Source: JADGNZ01 sp035995985
Lineage (GTDB): Bacteria; Acidobacteriota; Thermoanaerobaculia; Gp7-AA8
DNA: 8,694 nucleotides
Assembly: GCA_035995985.1 (NCBI GenBank)
Contig: DASYJY010000080.1
Span: forward strand, 1-8,694
Direction: 5' to 3'
Below, in pieces: positions 1 through 7,048 of the stretch. Every line of letters begins with the position of its first letter. The stretch's first letter is position 1. The notes under the pieces were generated by a model. It made no database searches and was not told the DNA's origin. It saw nothing but the letters and a program-made list of their open reading frames with translations. The position numbers and the translations under genes were made by a program.

Positions 1-757
1 AGGAAAGTGATGCGCATAAACGTTTTTCGCGGGATTCTCGGGGTTGTATCGTCACCCACTCGAATGCGCCTGTCGCTGGATCAAACGCCATCGCCTCGCC
101 CGTTTCGTACCAGGCCGGGAGCACGGTTACCGTCGGTGTTCCGGATAGCACCAGCTTCTCGTGAAAATGTCCGAAGACCACGTGGGTGAAGCCGGCGCGC
201 GAGCGGCCGAATGCCTGCATCCGCTCGATCGGCAGCCGCGACTTGTGTTTGAAGTTCGTGTCGGACAGCCGGTGCTCGATGCTGTCGACGAAGTTTCGCG
301 CGACCTTCTTCGGGATGAACCTCAGCGCGAATTTCGACAGCGCGTTCTTCGACGCCCAACGCCAGAAGCGGTAGGGGATGTCGCGGTCGTTGATCATGTC
401 GCCGTGGATGATGAGGTAGTTCTTGTCGCCCGCCGCGACCGCGTACTCCATCGCGATATCCGTCACGCCGTCCTCCACGAATGAGTCATGCAGGAAGAAG
501 TCCCGATTGCCTTCGACGTAGTGAATGGCCACGCCGCTGTCGCGCAGCGCGCGAAAACGGGCGAAGACTTTTTCGACCGACGATGTGTAGAACTTCGGAT
601 CCGCGATCAGGTAGTGAAAGAGATCGCCGTTGAGGTAGAGCGCGCGCGGATGCAACGCCGAGAGGCGGTCGAGCCAGGCGACGATCGGCGCTTCGCTGCC
701 ATCGGAGAGGCCGATGTGCGAATCGCCGATGACGAAGATCTGTCCTGCCGGGATCAC
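1..757 (-). CDS. lpxH: LpxH-like metallophosphoesterase (UDP-2,3-diacylglucosamine hydrolase family), partial, 3' end outside window
   Basis: Reading leftward from a GTG at 757, the frame stays open to the window edge (at least 252 residues), so the C-terminus is missing. All seven metal ligands of the LpxH-type calcineurin-like phosphoesterase fold are visible with near-identical spacing to E. coli LpxH: D12 and H14 (GDSH), D45 (NGDLFH), N84 (GNRDFF), H118 (HGD), H197 and H199 (GHFH). The family removes UMP from UDP-2,3-diacylglucosamine to give lipid X at the inner membrane face, in lipid A synthesis. The GTG start is chosen because it overlaps the upstream stop as GTGA and has a GGAGGA 9 bases before it. 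It is the last visible gene of a dnaJ-macro-lpxH operon. The motifs are clear. The exact substrate is inferred, since related phosphoesterases act on other pyrophosphates, and the C-terminal part already exceeds the 240 residues of E. coli LpxH. Confidence 0.82.
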   Translation of the reverse strand, partial: MIPAGQIFVIGDSHIGLSDGSEAPIVAWLDRLSALHPRALYLNGDLFHYLIADPKFYTSSVEKVFARFRALRDSGVAIHYVEGNRDFFLHDSFVEDGVTDIAMEYAVAAGDKNYLIIHGDMINDRDIPYRFWRWASKNALSKFALRFIPKKVARNFVDSIEHRLSDTNFKHKSRLPIERMQAFGRSRAGFTHVVFGHFHEKLVLSGTPTVTVLPAWYETGEAMAFDPATGAFEWVTIQPRESREKRLCASLS

Positions 758-1197
758 GGCGTCAGTTCCTCCAGGACGAGCTTCAACTCGTTGTGGTTTT
801 GTTCGCTGAACGTGCAGAAGACGACGCGCTGCAGCGAGCGCGCGTGGGGTCGGAAGTCGAACGCGGTCGAGACGAGGACGCGCCAGCAGCGGCTCGCATC
901 GAATCCGAAAACGGCCGGCACGGGCGGCATGGCCACCGAGGCGATGGCCAACTCCTCGGCGCGTTTCAGTGCGGCCCAGACCGCGTTGCGCAGCTTCGCA
1001 TCTTCATCGCCGTCGCCGAAGCGAGGAACGATGGCGTGGATGACGAACTTGCAGAGCACGTTACCGCCGCTGGTGACGACGGCATGTCCGACCGGCACCG
1101 ATCCGAATTCAGCGACAGGTTTGCTCGCCGAGGCCGGATTGATGATGGCGTCGACCTTGAGCGAATTGACGTCGGCGCGAAGGAGCTCGATTTCCAT
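754..1197 (-). CDS. Short divergent macro-domain protein
   Basis: This 147-residue protein is a single macro domain. Visible landmarks are the opening strand ending in VDAIINPAS (residues 15-23), the VPVGHAVVTSGG segment (34-45), the VIHAIVP strand (52-58), an E..KLRNAVWAALKRAEEL helix, and the late loop around PPVPAVFGFD (91-100). Macro domains bind or hydrolyse ADP-ribose adducts. Here the usual NAAN is NPAS, and the glycine-rich GGGVxxAIxxAGG stretch that normally follows is absent, so residue 23 runs almost straight into the VPVG segment. Normal ADP-ribose binding is therefore uncertain. The ATG lies 4 bases after the dnaJ stop, and the gene overlaps the next one by GTGA, so it is an operon member. 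The fold assignment is fairly secure; the biochemical role is not known. Confidence 0.75.
   Translation of the reverse strand: MEIELLRADVNSLKVDAIINPASASKPVAEFGSVPVGHAVVTSGGNVLCKFVIHAIVPRFGDGDEDAKLRNAVWAALKRAEELAIASVAMPPVPAVFGFDASRCWRVLVSTAFDFRPHARSLQRVVFCTFSEQNHNELKLVLEELTP
767..772 (-). promoter_or_regulatory. Shine-Dalgarno of the lpxH-like gene
   Basis: On the minus strand this reads GGAGGA, 9 bases before the GTG at 757, and lies inside the end of the macro-domain gene. It decides the GTG start, together with the GTGA overlap (757-754) that suggests translational coupling. Confidence 0.75.
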
Positions 1198-1201
1198 GCG
1201 G

Positions 1202-2146
1202 TCAGAGCGCGGAATTCAGCTTCGCGCGCGGGTCCTCGCCGTATGCGGCGTCGATAGTGTCTGCGGCTTCGAGCACTTCCGTCGCGGCGCTCTTCGGCAC
1301 GGTGATCGCGACGCGGTAGTAGTGATCGCCCGCGGTCGTTTTCTTCTTCACGCCCTTCCCTCGGAGGCGGAACGTCTGGCCGCCTTGGGTGCCGGCCGGA
1401 ATGCGCGCGCGCACCGGGCCTTGAATCGTCGGCACTTCGACCTCGGCGCCGCGAATTGCTTCGCCGACTTTGATCGGGAGGTCGATGTAGATGTCGTCGC
1501 CTCGGCGTTCGAACAGCGGATGCGCGCGGACGTGAATGAGCACGTTGAGATCGCCGGCCGGACCGCCGTTGTTGCCGGCCGCGCCCTTGCCGCGCAGACG
1601 GATTTTCTGCCCGTCGGCCACGCCCTCGGGGATCTTGACCTTGACGCCTTTACCGTTGAGGACCAGGTCCATCGTCGTGCCGAGGATCGCGTCGCGGAAA
1701 TCGATGGTGAGCTCGGCTTCGAGATCGCCTCCGCGTTGAGGACCAGGTTCGCCGCCGCCGCCGAACAGGTCGGAGAAGATGTCGGTGAATCCGCCGGCGC
1801 CCGTGGAGCGGCGTCCGCCTCGTGCGCGGCCTGCGCCTCCGCCGCCGGTGAACTGCGAGAAATCGAATCCGCCGAACGGATTTGCACCGCCCGCAAAGGG
1901 ATTTCCGCCCGGGCCGCCGCCGCGGAATGCTTCCTTGCCGAGGCGGTCGTACTGCTCGCGCTTCTCCGTGTCCGACAGAACCGCGTACGCCTCGGAGACT
2001 TCTTTGAACTTGTTCTCGGCCTCTTTGTTGCCCTTGTTCTTGTCGGGATGAAACTTCTTCGCGAGGCCGCGGTAGGCCTTCTTGATCTCATCCGCGCCGG
2101 CGGACTTTTTCACGCCGAGGATGTCGTAGTAGTCCTTTTCAGCCAT
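1202..2146 (-). CDS. dnaJ: DnaJ/CbpA-type J-domain co-chaperone (class B, no zinc finger)
   Basis: This 314-residue protein has an N-terminal J domain (about residues 5-70) with the HPD motif at 33-35, which stimulates Hsp70 (DnaK) ATPase. A long glycine/phenylalanine-rich linker follows (about 75-140, with GGGPGG, NPFGGFDF and DIFSDLFGGGG). The two beta-rich substrate-binding C-terminal domains start near GGDLEAELTIDF. No CxxCxGxG zinc modules are present, so this is the class B layout of CbpA rather than canonical DnaJ, and a separate canonical dnaJ probably exists elsewhere. The frame is open 20 codons further upstream, but MAEKDYYDILGV is the conserved family start, so the ATG at 2146 is chosen. 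No clear Shine-Dalgarno precedes it. It is the first gene of the operon with the macro and lpxH-like genes, and is divergent from glgC. A cytoplasmic protein-folding or stress role is inferred from the family. Confidence 0.93.
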   Translation of the reverse strand: MAEKDYYDILGVKKSAGADEIKKAYRGLAKKFHPDKNKGNKEAENKFKEVSEAYAVLSDTEKREQYDRLGKEAFRGGGPGGNPFAGGANPFGGFDFSQFTGGGGAGRARGGRRSTGAGGFTDIFSDLFGGGGEPGPQRGGDLEAELTIDFRDAILGTTMDLVLNGKGVKVKIPEGVADGQKIRLRGKGAAGNNGGPAGDLNVLIHVRAHPLFERRGDDIYIDLPIKVGEAIRGAEVEVPTIQGPVRARIPAGTQGGQTFRLRGKGVKKKTTAGDHYYRVAITVPKSAATEVLEAADTIDAAYGEDPRAKLNSAL

Positions 2147-2212
2147 CGTCAGGCGAAACGTTTTAGCACATGAATTGCTTCGCGAGCCGGTTGGAGAAAC
2201 AATCACCCACTC
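2147..2212. promoter_or_regulatory. Divergent intergenic region between dnaJ and glgC
   Basis: These 66 bases must carry the start signals of both divergent units. I cannot pick a convincing -35/-10 pair for either. A loose inverted pair, GCGAA (2153-2157) and TTCGC (2179-2183), lies around an AT-richer centre. A GGAG at 2193-2196 is the only SD-like match before glgC, and at 16 bases from the ATG it is further than usual. Confidence 0.4.
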
Positions 2213-3475
<1,263 letters not shown>

Positions 3476-3529
3476 AAAAGCGTTTCAGCCTTCGCTTTCT
3501 TCGTACGCAGCGGATATCCTCGCGCGCCC
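3476..3529 (+). other. glgC-rph spacer
   Basis: The 54-base gap holds a weak inverted repeat, AAAGCG (3477-3482) with CGCTTT (3493-3498) and a 10-base loop, followed by TCTT. It might be a poor terminator. No Shine-Dalgarno precedes rph. A TATCCT at 3515-3520, 9 bases from the ATG, could be a -10 element for a very short or leaderless transcript, but no good -35 is seen. Confidence 0.25.
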
Positions 3530-4312
3530 ATGACGACCAAGCCCCGCACCGACGGCCGCGCATCCGATGAGATGCGCCGCGTCCTCATCACGCCGCACTT
3601 CAGCAAACACGCCGAGGGCTCGGCGCTGATCGAGGTCGGCGACACGCGCGTGATCTGCACGGCATCGATCCAGGAGAAAGTTCCTCCCTTTCTCTACCGC
3701 ACCGGCAAGGGGTGGGTGACCGCGGAGTACGGCATGCTGCCCCGCGCCACCACGGAGCGCACGGACCGCGAGGCCGCGCGCGGAAAACAGGGCGGCCGGA
3801 CGATGGAAATTCAGCGCCTCATCGGCCGTTCCCTTCGCGCCGCGGTCAACACGGAGTTCCTCGGCGAGCGGACGATCTGGCTCGATTGCGACGTGATCCA
3901 GGCCGACGGCGGCACACGCACCGCCTCCATCACCGGCTCCTTCGTCGCCCTCGCGCTCGCCCTCGGCCGCCTCTATCTCGACGGCAAAATCGTGACGTGG
4001 CCGATCAGCTCCTTCGTCGCCGCCGTCTCCGTCGGCATCATCAACGGCACTCCCGCGCTCGACCTCAACTACGAGGAAGACTCGAAAGCCGGCGTGGACA
4101 TGAACATCGTGGCCACCGACAAAGGCCGCTTCGTCGAGCTGCAAGGCACCGCCGAAGGCGCAACGTTCAGCGATGACGAAATGACGGCGATGCTGGGATT
4201 GGCAAAGTCGGGAATCGCATCGCTCGTCGAAAAGCAGCGCGAAGTTCTCGCCCCGACGCTGACGCGCGTCGACGCGATGTCACGCGACCGGCTGAACAAG
4301 AAGTTCAAGTAG
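3530..4312 (+). CDS. rph: Ribonuclease PH
   Basis: This 260-residue phosphate-dependent 3'-to-5' exoribonuclease trims the 3' trailer of tRNA precursors in the cytoplasm and normally forms a hexameric ring. It shows the family signature throughout: the N-terminal RTDGRASDEMRRV (residues 6-18), GWVTAEYGMLPRAT (61-74), the Arg-rich GGRTMEIQRLIGRSLRAAV segment (88-106), the phosphate-site DGGTRTASITG (126-136) and NYEEDSKAGVDMNIV further on. It is somewhat longer than E. coli (238) or B. subtilis (245) RNase PH, mostly through a basic C-terminal tail ending NKKFK. It follows glgC in the same direction. The usual partner, the inosine/xanthosine triphosphate pyrophosphatase gene, is not next to it. 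Confidence 0.95.
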   Translation: MTTKPRTDGRASDEMRRVLITPHFSKHAEGSALIEVGDTRVICTASIQEKVPPFLYRTGKGWVTAEYGMLPRATTERTDREAARGKQGGRTMEIQRLIGRSLRAAVNTEFLGERTIWLDCDVIQADGGTRTASITGSFVALALALGRLYLDGKIVTWPISSFVAAVSVGIINGTPALDLNYEEDSKAGVDMNIVATDKGRFVELQGTAEGATFSDDEMTAMLGLAKSGIASLVEKQREVLAPTLTRVDAMSRDRLNKKFK

Positions 4313-4322
4313 GCACACGGCC

Positions 4323-4341
4323 CCGCGGAGCCAATCCGCGG
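4323..4341 (+). terminator. GC-rich hairpin after rph, possible weak terminator
   Basis: CCGCGGA (4323-4329) and TCCGCGG (4335-4341) form a perfect 7-base-pair stem with a 5-base loop, starting 11 bases past the rph stop. No T-run follows, so it is not a textbook intrinsic terminator. It could be a transcript-end or RNA-stability hairpin. Confidence 0.4.
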
Positions 4342-4449
4342 ATGACGATGTGCGGCTGAACCGCCAAAAAATTCGCGGCACAGTGCGCCATTCGCACGAT
4401 TTCGGTCCGTCCGTTGCAATTTACGCAACGCCTGTATGGAGGAATCCGA
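4342..4449 (+). promoter_or_regulatory. Leader of the dehydrogenase operon with two further hairpins
   Basis: GTGCG (4383-4387) pairs with CGCAC (4393-4397). CGTTGC (4412-4417) pairs with GCAACG (4425-4430) across an AT-rich 7-base loop. The second palindrome ends 7 bases before the GGAGG ribosome site and could be an operator or an RNA hairpin acting on translation. No -35/-10 pair is convincing. The leader matches no riboswitch class I recognise. Confidence 0.35.
4438..4442 (+). promoter_or_regulatory. Shine-Dalgarno of the zinc dehydrogenase gene
   Basis: GGAGG lies 7 bases before the ATG at 4450. It decides that start over an ATG 36 bases upstream (4414), which falls inside the hairpin and has no ribosome site. 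Confidence 0.85.
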
Positions 4450-5604
4450 ATGAAAGCGATGACCTATCGCGGGCCGTTCCGGGTCCGCGTCGAAGAAAAG
4501 CCCGACCCTGAAATCCTGCATCCGAATGACGCAATCATCCGCGTGACGCGCGCGGCGATCTGCGGCTCGGACATTCACCTGTACCACGGCCTCATGCCCG
4601 ATCTGCGCATCGGCCACACCTTTGGACACGAGTTCATCGGCGTCGTCGAAGAGCTCGGCCCGAATGTCGACAACCTCAAGATCGGCGACAAAGTGCTGGT
4701 GCCGTTCAACGTCTGCTGTGGGACGTGCTACTTCTGTTCGCGCGGGCTCTACGGCAACTGCCACAACACCAATCCGAACGCGACCGCGATCGGCGGCATC
4801 TACGGCTACTCGCACACCTGCGGCGGTTACGACGGCGGCCAGGCCGAGTACGTGCGCGTGCCGTTCGCGAACTTCGGTCCGGAGAAGATTCCGGAAGGGA
4901 TCTCCGACGACGACGCGCTGCTGCTGACCGACGCCTGCCCCACCGGCTATCACGCCGCGCAGATGGCGGACATCAAAGAAGGGCAGACGGTGCTGATCTT
5001 CGGCGCTGGACCGATCGGCATCTTCGCGGCGCGTTCGGCGTGGCTGATGGGCGCAGGCCGCGTCATCGTGACCGATCACCTCGACTACCGCCTCGATTTC
5101 ATCAGCCGCTACGGTCCCGCGGAAACCGTCAACTTCACACATCTCAAAGATCCGATCGTCTACTTCAAAAAGATCACCGACTACATCGGTGCCGACGCCG
5201 CCATCGATGCGGTCGGCTGCGACGCTTCGGGGTCGATGCTGCAGGCGCTGATGGGTTTCCATCTGAAAGCGCAGGCCGGCAACGCGGTGGCGCTGCACTG
5301 GGCCATCAACTCCGTCCGCAAAGGAGGGACGGTGGTGATCATCGGCGCCTACGGTCCACCGATGAACCTGGCGCCGATCGGCAGCCTGATGAACAAAGGC
5401 ATCACCGTTCACGCCAATCAGTGCCCGGTGAAGCGGCAATTGCCGCGGCTGTATGAGCACGTGCGCAACGGGCTGATCAAACCGAGCGAGATCATCACGC
5501 ACCGCTTCCCCCTCGAGGACATCGCCGAGGGGTATCGCGTATTCACGAGCAAGCTCGATGGCTGCATCAAACCGGTCATCATTCCCCACCGCGCCGCGGC
5601 ATAA
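4450..5604 (+). CDS. Zinc-dependent alcohol dehydrogenase, formaldehyde-dehydrogenase-like
   Basis: This 384-residue member of the zinc medium-chain dehydrogenase family oxidises an alcohol or aldehyde adduct with NAD(P)+. Predicted catalytic zinc ligands are C38 (ICGSD), H60 with E61 (GHE) and D161 (LTDACPTGYH). The Asp ligand is the pattern of the Pseudomonas-type formaldehyde dehydrogenase group. The structural zinc site is C90, C93, C96 and C104 (C-x2-C-x2-C-x7-C). The Rossmann fold shows GAGPIG at 185-190. An LMGFHLKAQ segment followed by INSVRKGGTVVIIGAYG is also typical of this formaldehyde-dehydrogenase-like subgroup. The start at 4450 has a good SD and gives the usual MKAMTYRGP opening. 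It is probably cotranscribed with the next gene, 11 bases on. Family confidence is high. Substrate (formaldehyde, its glutathione adduct or another alcohol) cannot be told from sequence. Confidence 0.9.
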   Translation: MKAMTYRGPFRVRVEEKPDPEILHPNDAIIRVTRAAICGSDIHLYHGLMPDLRIGHTFGHEFIGVVEELGPNVDNLKIGDKVLVPFNVCCGTCYFCSRGLYGNCHNTNPNATAIGGIYGYSHTCGGYDGGQAEYVRVPFANFGPEKIPEGISDDDALLLTDACPTGYHAAQMADIKEGQTVLIFGAGPIGIFAARSAWLMGAGRVIVTDHLDYRLDFISRYGPAETVNFTHLKDPIVYFKKITDYIGADAAIDAVGCDASGSMLQALMGFHLKAQAGNAVALHWAINSVRKGGTVVIIGAYGPPMNLAPIGSLMNKGITVHANQCPVKRQLPRLYEHVRNGLIKPSEIITHRFPLEDIAEGYRVFTSKLDGCIKPVIIPHRAAA

Positions 5605-5610
5605 AGGAGG
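5604..5610 (+). promoter_or_regulatory. Strong Shine-Dalgarno of the tail-anchored protein gene
   Basis: AAGGAGG overlaps the last base of the dehydrogenase stop codon (TAA, 5602-5604) and sits 5 bases before the ATG at 5616. This is a near-consensus site and supports independent, efficient translation from a shared transcript. Confidence 0.85.
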
Positions 5611-5615
5611 ACGAC

Positions 5616-6212
5616 ATGACAGCAAATCCATATCCCGAAGAACGGAAGTGGTACGAGTCGCCGAAGTCGGCTAAGCGCGCCCTCGGCGATGATCCCGCGC
5701 CGGCGCCGAGTCACTCGAACCGCAACGTGCCGCCGAACTATCGCGACATCCGCGGATGGGGAGCCGATCTCGATCCCGCCAACCGGCCGATGTTTCCGAA
5801 AGAGCTGCCGTCGGACGTGACGACCGCGCGCGGCGAAGTACGCGACTGGCAGACGCCGACGATGAAGATACACATGTCGGTAGAGCATCCGAACCTGACG
5901 CCGGTGTTCGGCACGTCGTGTCCGCCGAAAGGTCTGAGCGGCCTGCTGCGCGACTACGCGTACCAGTTCGGTGAAGGTTCAAACCGGCACTGGATGACGC
6001 TCGTGCTCGCCGATCGCGTCGACATGATCGAGAGCATGGTGTCCGATGCGTTCCGCGGGCGCGGCGACAACTACATCGCCGAGAAAGCGTGGTCCGCGAA
6101 CTGGAAGTACGCCGATGACGCGCAGCGCCGCCGTTACGCCACCATCGCCGCCGCTGCCGTCGGCGGAATCGTCGCGGCGATGCTGCTGCGGAAGGTTTTC
6201 ATCCGCAGATGA
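5616..6212 (+). CDS. Unrecognised conserved-looking protein with one C-terminal membrane segment (tail-anchored)
   Basis: I do not recognise a named domain in this 198-residue protein. The N-terminal third is proline-rich and polar (residues 1-65), so probably extended. The middle holds dense, conserved-looking motifs: NYRDIRGWGADLDP (41-54), VFGTSCPPKGLSG (97-109, with the only cysteine, C102), LRDYAYQFGEG (111-121) and HWMTLVLADRVDMIE (125-139). A single hydrophobic alanine/glycine/valine-rich segment (about 175-191) follows a basic patch (QRRRY) and is followed by a short basic tail (RKVFIRR). There is no signal peptide, so a tail-anchored inner-membrane protein with the bulk in the cytoplasm is likely. 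Its near-consensus SD and 11-base spacing tie it to the dehydrogenase. The last codons and stop lie inside a palindromic repeat, so the native C-terminus may have been altered. Function unknown; a role in the dehydrogenase pathway or envelope stress is a guess. Confidence 0.85.
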   Translation: MTANPYPEERKWYESPKSAKRALGDDPAPAPSHSNRNVPPNYRDIRGWGADLDPANRPMFPKELPSDVTTARGEVRDWQTPTMKIHMSVEHPNLTPVFGTSCPPKGLSGLLRDYAYQFGEGSNRHWMTLVLADRVDMIESMVSDAFRGRGDNYIAEKAWSANWKYADDAQRRRYATIAAAAVGGIVAAMLLRKVFIRR

Positions 6213-6307
6213 CGCAGAAGAGACGCAGATGAAGCCGATTCATCTGCGTCTCTCATTGACGTCCCTAATCTGCGTCCTCTTATCTGCGTCCATCTGCGGA
6301 TTGAAAT
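6197..6307. repeat. Intergenic imperfect palindrome built from ATCTGCGTC / GACGCAGAT units
   Basis: ATCTGCGTC occurs at 6242-6250, 6268-6276 and 6282-6290, with ATCTGCGG at 6292-6299. The inverted forms are CCGCAGAT (6203-6210), GACGCAGA (6211-6218) and GACGCAGAT (6222-6230). The outer arms TCCGCAGATG (6202-6211) and CATCTGCGGA (6291-6300) pair perfectly over 10 bases, and with one-base gaps the pairing extends outward to about 6197 and 6307. This looks like a REP-like dispersed intergenic element. The left arm overlaps the 3' end of the upstream gene and includes its TGA (6210-6212). The remaining bases to the next ATG (6308-6340) hold only a possible promoter. Confidence 0.85.
6219..6253. 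repeat. Perfect 15-bp inner hairpin of the palindromic repeat
   Basis: The arms 6219-6233 and 6239-6253 are exact reverse complements (15 pairs) around the 5-base loop GCCGA. In RNA from either strand this is a very stable stem. No T-run follows on either side, so it would act as an RNA-end protector, a Rho-related stop or a protein site rather than a classical terminator. Confidence 0.85.
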
Positions 6308-6326
6308 CGTCACCTCCTCGCGTCTG

Positions 6327-6332
6327 TTAAAT
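6327..6332 (+). promoter_or_regulatory. Possible -10 element for a leaderless S51 transcript
   Basis: TTAAAT lies 8 bases before the ATG at 6341, in the only AT-rich patch of the gap, with TTGAAA at 6301-6306 as a badly spaced -35 (20 bases). No Shine-Dalgarno precedes the gene, so a leaderless message starting near the ATG is possible. The evidence is weak. Confidence 0.22.
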
Positions 6333-6340
6333 TGACTCAC

Positions 6341-7045
6341 ATGATCGGTAACGGATGCGTGATGGTGATTGGGGGGAACGAGGACAAGCGGGCTGCGCGC
6401 TCGTCGCTGCTGGCTGAGTTCGTTCGGCGCGCGGGTGGTGCGGACGCGCGCATCGTCATTGTTCCGTCGGCGTCGGATGAGCCTGCGCGGCGGGCTGCGC
6501 AGTACAAGCGCATCTTCGAAACGCTGGGCGTCGCGCAGATTCGCACTGTGCATGCCGAAGTCGGCGTCACGCCGGACGACCTCCTTCTGATCGAGAACGC
6601 CACCGGCATTTTCGTCACCGGCGGCGATCAGGAACTGCTGATGCGACATCTGCGCGCGTCCGGCTGTGCGATTGCGATTGTGAATGCCGTCCGCAACGGT
6701 GCCGTCTATTGCGGCACGAGCGCCGGCGCGTCGGCGGCGTCGCAGAAGATGCTCTTCACGCGCACGCTCGCGAACGGACGCGAAGTCATGGACTTCGCCG
6801 AAGGCCTCGGCCTCCTCCCGTGCGTCATTATCGACCAGCATTTCTCCGAACGGCAGCGGCTGCCGCGTCTCGTGCAGGCGGTGAAGAGGCATCGCCTCAC
6901 CGGAATCGGCATCGACGAAAACACGGCCGCGGTTTGGGAAGCCGGCCGCAAAACGCGCGTTCATGGCGCGAGCAACGTAACCGTCGTGCATCCCGAGGAG
7001 CGGGAGATGCTCGTGCTCGCGGATGGCGAGACGTTGCCGCTGTAA
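6341..7045 (+). CDS. Short S51 serine peptidase, cyanophycinase-like
   Basis: This 234-residue peptidase S51 protein resembles cyanophycinase, which cuts beta-Asp-Arg dipeptides from cyanophycin. Visible sites are VIGGNEDK (residues 9-16), PSASDEP (42-48), FVTGGDQ (91-97), the nucleophile elbow GTSAGA with S127, DQHF with H167, and GIDENTA with E193. These match the Ser-His-Glu set of Synechocystis CphB (S132, H174, E201), as do the three arginines after the histidine (R171, R173, R176). It is about 35 residues shorter than CphB, mainly at the C-terminus and in the loop after the nucleophile. The ATG at 6341 is chosen; an in-frame TTG at 6332 and an ATG at 6362 are alternatives, and none has an SD. 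It converges on the second S51 gene with 3 bases between stops. A peptidase E-like dipeptidase role is the alternative. Confidence 0.87.
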   Translation: MIGNGCVMVIGGNEDKRAARSSLLAEFVRRAGGADARIVIVPSASDEPARRAAQYKRIFETLGVAQIRTVHAEVGVTPDDLLLIENATGIFVTGGDQELLMRHLRASGCAIAIVNAVRNGAVYCGTSAGASAASQKMLFTRTLANGREVMDFAEGLGLLPCVIIDQHFSERQRLPRLVQAVKRHRLTGIGIDENTAAVWEAGRKTRVHGASNVTVVHPEEREMLVLADGETLPL

Positions 7046-7048
7046 TCG

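Noticed and set aside
488..2173. A 561-codon open frame on the plus strand across the dnaJ operon
   Set aside because: It is antisense to dnaJ, the macro gene and the lpxH-like gene, all with clear family motifs. Its translation is arginine/alanine-rich with no recognisable domain, as expected for a shadow frame in GC-rich DNA.
2144..2206. A 20-codon N-terminal extension of DnaJ
   Set aside because: The J-domain family starts at MAEKDYYDIL. The extension is not domain-like and would place the start 7 bases from the glgC ATG, leaving no room for promoters.
3477..3498. An intrinsic terminator between glgC and rph
   Set aside because: The stem is only 6 base pairs with a 10-base loop and an interrupted T-tract, so it was kept only as a low-confidence note in the spacer entry.
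3510..3525. A 16-base exact direct repeat (GCGGATATCCTCGCGC) also found at 7409-7424
   Set aside because: One copy is in the rph leader and the other is inside cphB codons. The flanks do not match, and a single 16-base match in GC-rich DNA of this length can be chance. It would be worth revisiting only if the sequence recurs genome-wide.
4069..5631. A 520-codon open frame on the minus strand
   Set aside because: It lies opposite the 3' end of rph, the leader and the whole dehydrogenase gene. The translated product is Arg/Asp/Val-rich with no family signature, so it is a codon-bias artefact.
6197..6307. A CRISPR array in the ATCTGCGTC repeat region
   Set aside because: The units are 8-9 bases, irregularly spaced and in both orientations, with no uniform spacers. 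This is a palindromic repeat, not CRISPR.
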